From Desulfosarcina sp. (GTDB lineage: Bacteria; Desulfobacterota; Desulfobacteria; Desulfobacterales; Desulfosarcinaceae), in NCBI GenBank assembly GCA_014237405.1, contig JABZFO010000191.1, forward strand, positions 1 to 64,000: 64,000 nt of DNA. Reading direction: 5' to 3'. Shown piece by piece: positions 1 through 9,370 of this stretch. The notes below the pieces were generated by a model. It did no database searches. It saw nothing but the letters and a program-made list of their open reading frames with translations, and was not told where the DNA came from. The first letter of the stretch is position 1. Each line of letters starts with the position of its first letter. Made by a program: the position numbers and the translations under genes.

Positions 1-10
1 CTGAAGACAA

Positions 11-94
11 TTTTGAATTTTTAGTTTTGAATTTTAAATTGATTTCAATACTTTAATTCATAATTAAGCATTCACCATTCAAAATTAAATCTGC
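11..94. repeat. Heptamer array, TTTTGAA flavour
   Basis: Reads in strict 7-mers TTTTGAA TTTTTAG TTTTGAA TTTTAAA TTGATTT CAATACT TTAATTC ATAATTA AGCATTC ACCATTC AAAATTA. Confidence 0.8.
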
Positions 95-212
95 CTGCGG
101 CAGATTTGCATAGCTCCGCTTGGTGGAGAACAAGATCACAATCTCATTAACCTACTGTTTATATTAATTTTTTATAGATATTTCCGGTAATGACCGGAAG
201 CTGAAAAAATAA

Positions 213-312
213 TTTTGAATGCTTAATTTTAAATGTTGAATAGCGGAATGTTGGCATCCACCATTCTATTGATTCACAATTAAAAACTCAAAATTCATAA
301 TTCACAATTCTC
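213..312. repeat. Inverted heptamer-array element
   Basis: Left TTTTGAA TGCTTAA TTTTAAA TGTTGAA; right GATTCAC AATTAAA AACTCAA AATTCAT AATTCAC AATTCTC. Confidence 0.8.
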
Positions 313-328
313 AGGCCCCCCTCAATCC

Positions 329-1186
329 CTACGATTTTTTGTACCCATTTTTATACGCTTTGTACCGGCCATAGCCGTAGCGCTCCGTAGCCGGCGTTTT
401 ATAGCCATTGAGCACAACACCGAGAATCTTTTCACGCCCCAAATTGTCGACAAGATCATTCACCAGGTTTTTCGGCGTTTTACCGGACCGTACAACAATA
501 ATGATCCCATCGATGTATTTTGCCAGGGCCGTGGTTTCGGCGGTCAGCTGCGGCGGTGGTGAGTCGACGATAATGTAGCGATCACTGTATCGATCTTTAG
601 CTTGCTCGAGCAGGTGCTTCATCGCCTGGCTGGACAACAGCTCCGATGGATTGTCAGGCGTCGACCCGCCCGGCAGGATCGTTAACTTGTCGACAACCGT
701 TTTCCTCAGCAACGAAGACAGTGACACACCTTTTGACAGGTACTCGCTCAAACCGGGAACATTGTCGTCAAATCCAAATTGCCGGTGAATGCTGGACCTT
801 CTCATGTCGCAATCCATCAGCAGCACATATTCTTCAACGCCTTGAGCAATAGATACGGCCAGGTTGGCGGCAACGAATGATTTTCCATCTCCCGGAATGG
901 CGCTGGTGACCATAATCGATGGCGGTGGCGCACCTTCCTTTGGAAATAGAATATTGTTCCTCAAAATCTTGAAGATCTCGGCTTCCATGGAAGCGGGATC
1001 ATGGTAGACAACCAGATTTGGATCGATGTCAGGAATACCGGTGCCTCGCTTTTCACTATCAGATTCCGCGGCCATTGCTCCAATGGCGTTCGCTTCGGTT
1101 TCCCGCATTGTGGGCAAGTCCTGAGAAACCACTTTCAGACTCTGCTTTTTTTCGTATTTTCCCAATGCATCGTGGATCTTTCCCAT
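329..1186 (-). CDS. CpsD/CapB-family tyrosine kinase / exopolysaccharide P-loop ATPase
   Basis: Walker A SAIPGDGKSFVAANLA, Walker A' VLLMDCDMRR, IIVDSPPP, Tyr-rich C-terminus (YGYGRYKAYKNGYKK); next to Wzz. Confidence 0.9.
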   Translation of the reverse strand: MGKIHDALGKYEKKQSLKVVSQDLPTMRETEANAIGAMAAESDSEKRGTGIPDIDPNLVVYHDPASMEAEIFKILRNNILFPKEGAPPPSIMVTSAIPGDGKSFVAANLAVSIAQGVEEYVLLMDCDMRRSSIHRQFGFDDNVPGLSEYLSKGVSLSSLLRKTVVDKLTILPGGSTPDNPSELLSSQAMKHLLEQAKDRYSDRYIIVDSPPPQLTAETTALAKYIDGIIIVVRSGKTPKNLVNDLVDNLGREKILGVVLNGYKTPATERYGYGRYKAYKNGYKKS

Positions 1187-1222
1187 CCAAACACCTGGCT
1201 TTCTATGAGTGATTTCTCTTTA

Positions 1223-2812
1223 TTAACTGACCCAATTTTTCAGGACATTGAGGGTCTGATCCACCCCTTTCATATAAAGGGCGGTAAAACCGGCAAAGAG
1301 TGCCAACGACACAAGCACAAAAAAAGCGCAACACACATGTTCGACGTTCCGCAGAATTCTCGTTTTCCGGCTGAGAATCTGAGGAACCATACACAGCACA
1401 GGGAGCTTCAGATCGGATTCGATCTCCTCGGGACGCTTTAAGGTGTTGTCCAGGTATTCAAGCAGAAAGATGATTCCGGCGCCCACAGCCAGGCCTGCAC
1501 CCACGATGAGGACGAACAGCTTTTTCATATCGGGTTTAACAGGCTTTTCCGGCAGGCGGGCGGTGTCCAGCACCCGAAATTGCTCGCCCTTTTGCTTGCG
1601 TTCCATGTTGACTGCGATTTCCGCCTCGAGTTTTCGGGCCAGCAGGGAATTGTGGGTTGCCAGGATGTTCTCGTAGTCCCTTTTCAAGGACAAGAGCTCC
1701 TGTTCCCGTTTGGGGGTATTTTCAATACGCTTCTGGTAGAGGGTAATCTTCCCTTTCGTATCGGCGATGTCCGTTTCCAGGCGGCGTATTTCATGACTGA
1801 TTTCGATATGTTGCGTGCGCATCTCCAGGGAAAGCGAAGCAGACGCGCCCTGGTCGGCAGATCCCCCATCGTTCGCTGCGGCGTCGGTGGCTGCTTGGTC
1901 TTGAGACTGTTTCTGCAAATCCGCAATTCTGGCCTTCAAGCGGAGCACATCCGGGTGGCGGTCCGTATAGCGGGTAAGCAGATTTTCCAATTGGGCATTT
2001 AACTGGTTGAGATCGGTGTATTCCGCCTGATTGTTCCCTCCAATAATAACCTTAGCGGGTTGTTCCCTTAAGGCGGCGGCTTCATTTTGCAGGGTCGAGA
2101 GTCGTATCTTGGCATCGCTCAGGCGCTGCTGGTTCTCACCCATGTGCTCCTGCAGCCGGTCAAGAATTCGCAGATTTGAATCAAGCTGTTCGGGCAGTTC
2201 TCCCATATAGGACTCCCGGTAGCCTTTCAACTGCATTTCCACCTCTTCGAGGCGTTTTTTCATAATCGACAGTTCATCGTCGAGAAAATCACTGGTCCCG
2301 ACCGCCTGAGCTTCCCGCAAACGAAGATTTTCATCGATAAAAAAGGAGGATAGGGTATTGGTAATCCGCATCACCCTTTCCGGATTGTCTCCCTGATACG
2401 AGATGGTAAAGGCGTCGCTCTCTCGTCGCCTGTCTTTGGATACCGATACGGTGATGTTTCTACGGAGGCTGTTGATTTTATCTTCCACGTAAAGGTTTTC
2501 AAATTTCGGGCCCCTATAGAGCTTGAATTCATCGATAATCTTTTCCAGGTTGGTTCGGCTCAATATCTGCTGGGAGAGGGTGCTGATCCGCTCCCCGGGA
2601 TCTGAGGTAACGATGGATTGGACATAGTTTTGAGGAACTTTTTGAGGTTGGATCAGGATCAGCGTGCTGGCTTCGTAAATTCGTGGAAGCTTGACGGACA
2701 GAACGATACCGATAATCATTGCCAGAAAAAAAGGGATCAGAACGATCCATCGCCGCTTGATGACGAGATCGACGATGGTTTTCGGATCCATGGGTATGGG
2801 TTGTGAGGCCAT
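1223..2812 (-). CDS. Wzz/GumC-type polysaccharide chain-length determinant
   Basis: N-terminal TM with Wzz domain, long coiled coil, C-terminal RLPEKPVKPDMKK + TM. Confidence 0.9.
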   Translation of the reverse strand: MASQPIPMDPKTIVDLVIKRRWIVLIPFFLAMIIGIVLSVKLPRIYEASTLILIQPQKVPQNYVQSIVTSDPGERISTLSQQILSRTNLEKIIDEFKLYRGPKFENLYVEDKINSLRRNITVSVSKDRRRESDAFTISYQGDNPERVMRITNTLSSFFIDENLRLREAQAVGTSDFLDDELSIMKKRLEEVEMQLKGYRESYMGELPEQLDSNLRILDRLQEHMGENQQRLSDAKIRLSTLQNEAAALREQPAKVIIGGNNQAEYTDLNQLNAQLENLLTRYTDRHPDVLRLKARIADLQKQSQDQAATDAAANDGGSADQGASASLSLEMRTQHIEISHEIRRLETDIADTKGKITLYQKRIENTPKREQELLSLKRDYENILATHNSLLARKLEAEIAVNMERKQKGEQFRVLDTARLPEKPVKPDMKKLFVLIVGAGLAVGAGIIFLLEYLDNTLKRPEEIESDLKLPVLCMVPQILSRKTRILRNVEHVCCAFFVLVSLALFAGFTALYMKGVDQTLNVLKNWVS

Positions 2813-2830
2813 ATAAAAAGTCCTTTAGAC

Positions 2831-2939
2831 ATTAATTATGAATTCTAAATTTTTAATTTTAAATGAAGGCATTCTATCGTTTTATAAAATAGACGGTATC
2901 CATTAATTCTAAATTCATCATTCAACATTAAAAATTAGG
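2831..2939. repeat. Inverted heptamer-array element with core AAGGCATTCTATCGTTTTATAAA
   Basis: AT-rich 7-mers on both sides of a core related to those at 8236, 15556 and 42116. Confidence 0.75.
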
Positions 2940-3001
2940 AATATGTTTGTTTATGTTTTAGCTGTTAAGTGTTTTAGTTTAAAGCCATTCGATACGCTCT
3001 A

Positions 3002-4255
3002 TCAAACCAATTGATACGCCTTTACCTTGTTCAGCATCGATTTGTAGCTGATATTCAGCAAGCCGGCTGCTTTCTTGCGGTTTCCGTTAGTTTGGGATAA
3101 AGCCGCTTTCATAATTTTTTTCTCAACCTGGTTCGCGTACCGGGTCTTCGCCTTCTTTAGCGAAAAATCCAAGTTGTTTTCCAAAAAGTCGCGGACCTCA
3201 TCCACATCGATGAAACAATTCGCCGTTCGTTCAGCGCGTTTTTTCACGCCACCGTTGCCTTGCAATGGCAGTTCTTTCTTCCAATTTGCCCTGTCGGTCA
3301 TCATCAACTGTTGAGTTGAGTGCTTAAGCTCGGACACATTGCCCGGCCAGTGGTAATCAACGAAAGCCCCCATAACCTCATCGGGCAATCGACAAATACC
3401 GCCTTTATGGCGGATGCTGTATTGGGCGGCAAAATAGTCAGCCATCGCACAAATGTCACTCGAATGATCTCTGAGCGGTGGAACGGTTACCTTTAAAACA
3501 CTTAGCCGATGATACAGGTCTTTTCTGAACGACCCATTTCGGGCCAGAGACTCGAGGTCGCTTCCGGACAGCGTGATAAAAGGGGCCGAGACGCGATCTT
3601 TCTTTCCGGCCATTCCGTTTCCGTTGAAATCTTCCATCAACAATAGCAATTGCGATTGAAGTGAAAATGGCAAGCTTTCAACATTTTCAATTACACTGAC
3701 ACTAGAGCTGCCTGTATCGGGATTTACCGAATCAATCCGCTTTCTTGTTTCTCGAATCCATTGTTCTGAAATATCCTTGGCATCGATAACGTCAAGTGTC
3801 GCGCTTTTGGCCACGGAACAGCCATGAATGGCCCTGGCCACCAGCTTTTTACCAACCCCTCGCTCACCCTGAATGAGCACCGGTTCTTTCGACAACCCAA
3901 GCAGGGGCAACCCTTGAATGAGTTTTATCCGTTCAGGGGACCCCGCAATCAGCACAGGGCGGTCATGGTCCTGTTTCACTTCAGGCAACATCGCTATAGT
4001 CCCCTGAAATTCTTTATCATCGGCAGGATACCGTAAAAAAAAGAGATTTGCCAGCCAGTTGTTGCGAATGAAACATTCGACTTCATTATTATTTGAAAGA
4101 ACGATAACCGGAAAAGTATTTTTGATCGCCTTTGCGATATTCACAAATATAGAGGCGCGCTCATACGAATCCGTTCGCAATACCGCAAAAGAGATTCGGA
4201 TATCGTCTCTTTCGGCTTGGTCTTTATCAAGAACCACTGCGGTTGTTTGGGTCAT
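3002..4255 (-). CDS. Degenerate sigma-54-activator-like AAA+ regulator with Fis HTH
   Basis: GERGVGKKLVARAIHG Walker A, DLYHRLSVLKVTVPPLRDH, WPGNVSELKH, C-terminal Fis HTH; no GAFTGA and no DE Walker B. Confidence 0.75.
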   Translation of the reverse strand: MTQTTAVVLDKDQAERDDIRISFAVLRTDSYERASIFVNIAKAIKNTFPVIVLSNNNEVECFIRNNWLANLFFLRYPADDKEFQGTIAMLPEVKQDHDRPVLIAGSPERIKLIQGLPLLGLSKEPVLIQGERGVGKKLVARAIHGCSVAKSATLDVIDAKDISEQWIRETRKRIDSVNPDTGSSSVSVIENVESLPFSLQSQLLLLMEDFNGNGMAGKKDRVSAPFITLSGSDLESLARNGSFRKDLYHRLSVLKVTVPPLRDHSSDICAMADYFAAQYSIRHKGGICRLPDEVMGAFVDYHWPGNVSELKHSTQQLMMTDRANWKKELPLQGNGGVKKRAERTANCFIDVDEVRDFLENNLDFSLKKAKTRYANQVEKKIMKAALSQTNGNRKKAAGLLNISYKSMLNKVKAYQLV

Positions 4256-4257
4256 CT

Positions 4258-4320
4258 TCTGGATTCTGGGTTCTGGATTCTGGATTCTGGGTTGAACCTC
4301 TGAACCCGTGAACGGTTACA
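4258..4320. repeat. Heptamer array, GGATTCT/GGGTTCT flavour
   Basis: GGATTCT GGGTTCT GGATTCT GGATTCT GGGTTGA then inverted GAACCTCTGAACCCGTGAAC. Confidence 0.85.
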
Positions 4321-4464
4321 AAAAATCAGGGCCAGCGCCGTCAATATCTGCAGGCAAATGCAATGGTTCCTACAAATGATGTGCCAATAATAAAAGTTGG
4401 CTTAAAAAAAATTCAATGCATTATGGATTATATTCTTTCTTACTGATTTTTATTATAATATCGC

Positions 4465-4480
4465 ATGTGTTCGAACACAT
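4465..4480. promoter_or_regulatory. 16-bp perfect palindrome, candidate operator
   Basis: ATGTGTTCGAACACAT just after TATAAT (4454-4459). Confidence 0.45.
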
Positions 4481-4568
4481 TAAAAGGGGTCCCTCGTCGC
4501 TACAGGTTGTCAAAGATCAATAGGGAAAGTGAACCTATATTACATATTATGAAAACTTTTTCCACTCA

Positions 4569-4646
4569 TGGTTCAGTGGTTCTGGGTTCACCGTTCTGGG
4601 TTGAACCTTTGAACCCCTGAACCCAGAACCTCTAAACCCGTGAAGT
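4569..4646. repeat. Heptamer/7-8 nt array, GGTTCTG flavour, inverted halves
   Basis: ggttcagtggttctgggttcaccgttctggg / gaacctttgaacccctgaacccagaacctctaaacccgtgaa. Confidence 0.8.
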
Positions 4647-4698
4647 GTTATATACTTATCGGCAGGAATCGGGACAGCATGAATGCATTTTAAACAAA

Positions 4699-4800
4699 GG
4701 ACAGAAGATTGATGACGGAAGACTGATGACTGATGACTAATTTTAAATTTTTAGTTTTGAATTCTTAATTAGCCACGGACCCACACAGACAAACACGGAC
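4699..4800. repeat. Phase-locked heptamer array running through several flavours
   Basis: GGACAGA AGATTGA TGACGGA AGACTGA TGACTGA TGACTAA TTTTAAA TTTTTAG TTTTGAA TTCTTAA TTAGCCA CGGACCC ACACAGA ... Confidence 0.85.
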
Positions 4801-4814
4801 AAGGGCGTTTTATT

Positions 4815-4925
4815 GACAGGATTTGCAGGATTTAAAAGAGGTGTAAGTGCTGACTTACTTGACCGTACGCTGTTTCACCGAAGGCGATAAATATCCTGTC
4901 TATCCTGTTAATCCTGTCTAATTAT
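4815..4925. repeat. 9-nt-period inverted array (GACAGGATT / ATCCTGTCT)
   Basis: Left GACAGGATTTGCAGGATT; right ATCCTGTCT ATCCTGTTA ATCCTGTCT. Confidence 0.8.
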
Positions 4926-5073
4926 TCCTTGAGTCAACTGCATATTGGAGAAAAAAAACCATTTTTTGCATGAAAATTATGTAAAAACTTGCCATTTTTC
5001 GAACATTCATATATACCATCTAAAAGCAAGGGTCCGCCTACCCATTTTTTTTCGTAAAACGTAAGAGGCTGAA

Positions 5074-5445
5074 ATGAAAAAGCCTTTCAGGCTTTTAATC
5101 ATCGATGACGCCGAGGAGATCCTCACCGCGTTGACGAATTTTTTCACCCAGAAAAAATATGACGTCGTCTCTGCCGCCAATGGTCTCGACGGATTGAAGC
5201 ATATCGAGTCCAAAGATGCCGATTTTGACCTGATCATTACCGACCTGGTGTTGCCGAACATCAGTGGTGTGGCCATCATTTCAATTGTTAAGAAAAAATT
5301 TCCAGATACACCCGTGATCGCCATCACCGGTTGGGGGGAACACCCGGAATCATTGGCCAAGGAAGCCCATGCCGATCATGTGCTGGAAAAACCATTTAAA
5401 CTGCCTGAACTGGAACAACTGGTTAAGAAATTATTGAATCGATGA
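5074..5445 (+). CDS. Single-domain response regulator receiver
   Basis: IIDDAEE, IITDLVLPNISG, VIAITG, LEKPF receiver motifs. Confidence 0.9.
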   Translation: MKKPFRLLIIDDAEEILTALTNFFTQKKYDVVSAANGLDGLKHIESKDADFDLIITDLVLPNISGVAIISIVKKKFPDTPVIAITGWGEHPESLAKEAHADHVLEKPFKLPELEQLVKKLLNR

Positions 5446-6500
5446 GTGACAATTCCAAATCAAAAACGGGACCACCCATTGTCGGTGTAAGCAAAAACAT
5501 CGTGCGGGTTCGTGAACTGATCGAGCATGTAGCGCAAACCGGGTTGAATACGGTCGTTTTTGGAGAAAGCGGTGTGGGCAAGGAGGTCGTTGCCCAAAAC
5601 CTGTACCAGAAATCCCCCCGGGTGGGTAAGCCTTTCATCAAAATCAACTGCGCTGCTTTGCCTGAAGGCCTGCTGGAAAGTGAACTCTTCGGCTACGAGC
5701 GCGGCGCCTTCACCGGTGCGGAACAAAGGAAGAAAGGCAAGTTTCAGCTGGCCCACAGCGGTGTACTGCTTCTGGACGAAATCGGCGACATGTCGCTTTC
5801 CCTTCAGGCCAAACTGCTTCACGTGCTTCAAAGCGGTGGCGAATTTTCACCCCTTGGTTCAGAGAAAGAGGTCAAGGCTGATACATGGGTGATCGCCGCC
5901 ACCAATCATGACCTGAAGAAAGAGATCAAAGAAGGAAAATTCCGCGAAGATCTCTATTACCGGCTCAACATCATTAAAATTCACCTGTCACCACTGCGGG
6001 AACGGCCCGAAGACATCCCGCCGCTCATTGATTTCTATATCAAAGAGTATACCGCCATGCTCAACAACCGCCACATCGAAACGCCTGGTGCCAAAGTGAT
6101 TGATCGGATGTGCACCTACAGCTGGCCGGGCAACGTGCGCGAACTTCAAAATGTCCTGAAGCGAATGCTGGTGCTCGGTGATTGCAACCAGATTGTTGAT
6201 GAGATTTTCAACAGCGAACGGATGGTGTCCCGGGACAGCGGACCGGATGATGAACTGAACCACAATGCCTCGCTGGCAAAGATCATTGATTTAGGTGGCA
6301 GGAATTCGCCGGACAATCAATCATTTTCACTGAAAACCGCCAAGAAAAATGCCGTGGAAATGGTGGAACGGGAAATCATCTCCCATGTTCTTGCAAAAAC
6401 CGACTGGAATCGAAGCAAAGCTTCAAAGATTTTAAAAATCAGCTACAAAACGCTGCTCTATAAAATCAGCGACCTGAAGATTGTTCCGCCGGAAAAATAA
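5442..6500 (+). CDS. Sigma-54-dependent transcriptional activator (AAA+ with Fis HTH, no receiver)
   Basis: GESGVGKEVVAQNLY, ESELFGYERGAFTGAEQ, LLLDEIGDMSL, WPGNVRELQN, C-terminal HTH; 4-bp overlap with receiver ORF. Confidence 0.93.
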   Translation: MSDNSKSKTGPPIVGVSKNIVRVRELIEHVAQTGLNTVVFGESGVGKEVVAQNLYQKSPRVGKPFIKINCAALPEGLLESELFGYERGAFTGAEQRKKGKFQLAHSGVLLLDEIGDMSLSLQAKLLHVLQSGGEFSPLGSEKEVKADTWVIAATNHDLKKEIKEGKFREDLYYRLNIIKIHLSPLRERPEDIPPLIDFYIKEYTAMLNNRHIETPGAKVIDRMCTYSWPGNVRELQNVLKRMLVLGDCNQIVDEIFNSERMVSRDSGPDDELNHNASLAKIIDLGGRNSPDNQSFSLKTAKKNAVEMVEREIISHVLAKTDWNRSKASKILKISYKTLLYKISDLKIVPPEK

Positions 6501-6650
6501 TTTTGAATTTTTAGTTTTGAATTTTAAATTCCGGTTATCTGAAAAGCCCACGTTTATTGGCGAGCAGCCTTTCTTCCGATCATATGTCTGTTTCGTCATC
6601 TTTTCCCATTCAACATTCGATATTGGACGTTCGATCCAGCTTCACCATGC

Positions 6651-8006
6651 CTACGCCGAGACAAGTGTTCGGTGTTCATTTTTAGTCCCTTCCGGCACGC
6701 CATCAGATAAAATGCGCTGGATATCAACCTGCTGGAAGGTGTTGGTCAGGTCATCCGGCCCATCGAAGCGGACAGGAATGTAGTTGTCCGTCAATCCTTT
6801 CAGGCGTCCATCGGCCCGGTCCCTGGTCTCTTCCACCAGTACGATGGCTGTTTTTCCGATGGTGCGCTTGTAGAATGCACGCCGCTTATCCGTACCCAAC
6901 CGGCGCATCCTTTTACACCTCTTTTTAATCACCGACGTGAGAATCTGCTCTTTAAATGAGAATGCAGGGGTTCCTTCACGCGCCGAGAACGGAAATACGT
7001 GCAGATAAGCCACAGGCAGCGAATGGATCAATGCGTAGGTATTTTCAAAGGCGTCATCCGTCTCTCCAGGAAATCCGATGAGTGTGTCCACACCGATGGC
7101 GGCATCAGGCAGCCGGCCGATGATGTTTTGGACCAACTCCTTGAAATAGTCCCGCCCATATGGCCGGTGCATCCGTTTCAAAATCCGGTCGTCCCCACTT
7201 TGAAGGGGGATATGAAAGTGCGGGCAGAGCCGGCCGGGACCATCTTCACCTGAAGCCGCCAGGCTAATGATGTCGTCGGACAGCTCCGCCGGTTCGATGG
7301 AACTAACGCGAACCCGATCGATGGCACCGGCAGCCCGGATGCGGCAGAGCAGATCATACAAACCGGTGGCCGGTGTCAGGTCCTGGCCGTAGCAGCCGAT
7401 GTGGATCCCCGTAAGCACCACCTCGCGGTAGCCCAGCCGCCCCAACTGGCCGATCTGATTCAATACCTGGTCAATGGGCAGGCTACGGCTTCTTCCCCGG
7501 GCATGGGGTACGATGCAGTAGGTGCAAAAGCTGTTGCAGCCGTCCTGAATTTTTAAGAACGGACGGGTCCGGCCGCCGTGAGCGATGCCGGGCAAGACTT
7601 CGAACTGATCGACTCCGGCGATGTCCGGACATACGGCCGGCGTATCACCGCCGGTGTGTTTGGGCACTTCGGCAAAGATCTGCTGGTGAATCCGGTGTTT
7701 GTCCCGGTTGCCGACGATCAGATCAACGCCATCGATGGCGGCCAACTCCGCCGGTGCGGTCTGGGCATGGCAGCCGGTGACCACGATGCGGGCACCGGGA
7801 TTGGCCCGGATGGCCTGACGCACGGCCTGTCGGCTCTGCATGGCGGCTTTACGGGTCACCGTGCAGGTGTTGACAATCACCACATCGGCCATGCCGTCGT
7901 CACAGGATGCGAAGCCCTGATCCGATTCCACCAATGCATTCTGGATTGCCTCGGACTCGCACTGGTTAACCTTACAGCCCAGGGTTTTGATGGCAAATTT
8001 TTTCAT
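6651..8006 (-). CDS. mtaB: tRNA threonylcarbamoyladenosine methylthiotransferase MtaB
   Basis: TLGCKVNQCESEAI, CNSFCTYCIVPHARGRSRS radical SAM motif, IGFPGETD, TRAM-like end. Confidence 0.92.
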   Translation of the reverse strand: MKKFAIKTLGCKVNQCESEAIQNALVESDQGFASCDDGMADVVIVNTCTVTRKAAMQSRQAVRQAIRANPGARIVVTGCHAQTAPAELAAIDGVDLIVGNRDKHRIHQQIFAEVPKHTGGDTPAVCPDIAGVDQFEVLPGIAHGGRTRPFLKIQDGCNSFCTYCIVPHARGRSRSLPIDQVLNQIGQLGRLGYREVVLTGIHIGCYGQDLTPATGLYDLLCRIRAAGAIDRVRVSSIEPAELSDDIISLAASGEDGPGRLCPHFHIPLQSGDDRILKRMHRPYGRDYFKELVQNIIGRLPDAAIGVDTLIGFPGETDDAFENTYALIHSLPVAYLHVFPFSAREGTPAFSFKEQILTSVIKKRCKRMRRLGTDKRRAFYKRTIGKTAIVLVEETRDRADGRLKGLTDNYIPVRFDGPDDLTNTFQQVDIQRILSDGVPEGTKNEHRTLVSA

Positions 8007-8081
8007 GTTTCGTAACTGTTCGCATGTTATTTTTATATCTTACCGGGTTGTTTTGTAAGAGGAACAGAGGAACTAAGCTAA

Positions 8082-8345
8082 TTTTGAATTTTTAGTTTTG
8101 AATTTTAAATTATATCCCTTCAGCCTAAACAGCTTCGTACGGGCGGGAGCATAGCGACCTCACCTTCATTCTGGCTCCTGACTCCTTGTATGAAACTTCA
8201 ATACCCGTAATTAAACAGCTGAACGCCCAACATCGAACATCCAACGTCGAACGTCGAATAAGGTATTCTATCCATTTCATAAATCGGTGGAGCGTAGCGA
8301 CCTCATCATTCGATGTTCAACGTTCGATGTTCGATGTTCATCACC
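8082..8345. repeat. Composite heptamer element: TTTTGAA array, then CAACATC/CGATGTT inverted arrays around core GGTATTCTATCCATTTCATAAATCGGTGGAGCGTAGCGACCTCATC
   Basis: Left GAACGCC CAACATC GAACATC CAACGTC GAACGTC GAATAAG; right ATTCGATGTTCAACGTTCGATGTTCGATGTTC. Confidence 0.88.
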
Positions 8346-8387
8346 CGGTGTTCATCCAGCTAAAATCAGGCACAACAAGCCAGCAAG

Positions 8388-8422
8388 GTTCTATCAGCTA
8401 TGAGCCATAAGCTATCAGCTAT
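8388..8422. repeat. Heptamer array, CAGCTAT flavour, spanning the mnmA stop codon
   Basis: GTTCTAT CAGCTAT GAGCCAT AAGCTAT CAGCTAT. Confidence 0.85.
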
Positions 8423-9370
8423 TTTTGATCCACCCGCCGCCGACCACCTCATCGCCCCGGTAAAAAACCGCCCCCTGCCCTGGAGTGACGGCGGCCTGGG
8501 GCTGATCGAACCGAACCACGACTTCATCACGCCCAACGGGTGACACCATGGACGGCACGGCCCTGTGACGGTACCGAATTCGTGTATCGGCTGCCATGGG
8601 GCCTTCTGCAACACCGGCAATCCAGTTAATATCCGTCACCCGGCAGCTCCCGGCATACAGTTTATCTTTGAACCCCACCACCAGACGGTTACGCTGGGTG
8701 TCGATCCGGACCACATAATAGGCTTCACTGGCCGGGCAGTTGATGCCCCGCCGCTGGCCCACGGTATACCGATACAGCCCGTTGTGGCCTCCCGGATGAA
8801 GCACACATCCTGGCTCTCTTGCCGGGTCACCGGCTGCAGCCCTTTCTCTGTTGCCAGCGCCCTGACTTGCGCCTTGGTCCATGTCCCCAATGGGAAACAG
8901 GCCTGTGCCAGCTGATCCTGCGTGAGGCGGGAGAGAAAATAGGACTGATCCTTATCCCTGTCTACGCCCTTGCGCAACCGATATCGCCCCTCCTGGCCCG
9001 CCTCCACCCGTGCATAGTGGCCGGTGGCCAGGCGTGATGCACCCAATTTACAGGCCTCCCTAAGCAGTAAACCAAATTTGATCGTCGGGTTGCACACCAG
9101 GCAAGGATTGGGGGTTTCCCCGCGCTGGTAAGCGGCAATGAAATAATCCACGACCATTGTCTTGAATTGCGTTTTTAAATCGATGACGAAGACCGGCATG
9201 TCCAGCAGTCGACAAAGCCCTTGGATTCCCTTCGATCCCGGGTTGGCGTGGTTTTCATAACCGGTGAGAAAATAGATGCCGAAGATATCGAACCCCTGCC
9301 GTTTGAGCAGGTAGGCGGAAACCAGGGAATCAACGCCGCCGGAGACGGCAATGGCGATGGGGCCCGTCAT
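8415..9370 (-). pseudogene. mnmA: tRNA 2-thiouridylase MnmA, split by internal deletion plus frameshift
   Basis: ORF 8636-9370 carries AVSGGVDSLVSAYLL, NPCLVCNPTIKFG, SQDVCFI; continues in another frame as HNGLYRYTVGQRRG...(8415-8882). About 30 residues are absent between SQDVCFI and HNGLYRYTVGQRRG. Confidence 0.85.

Noticed and set aside
8186-8410. 74-aa ORF MYETSIPVIKQLNAQHRTSNVERR...
   Set aside because: Translation of a heptamer element; no independent coding evidence
8415-8882. Separate gene encoding a C-terminal MnmA-like protein
   Set aside because: First ~30 residues are out-of-frame sequence of the same mnmA; better explained as one broken gene
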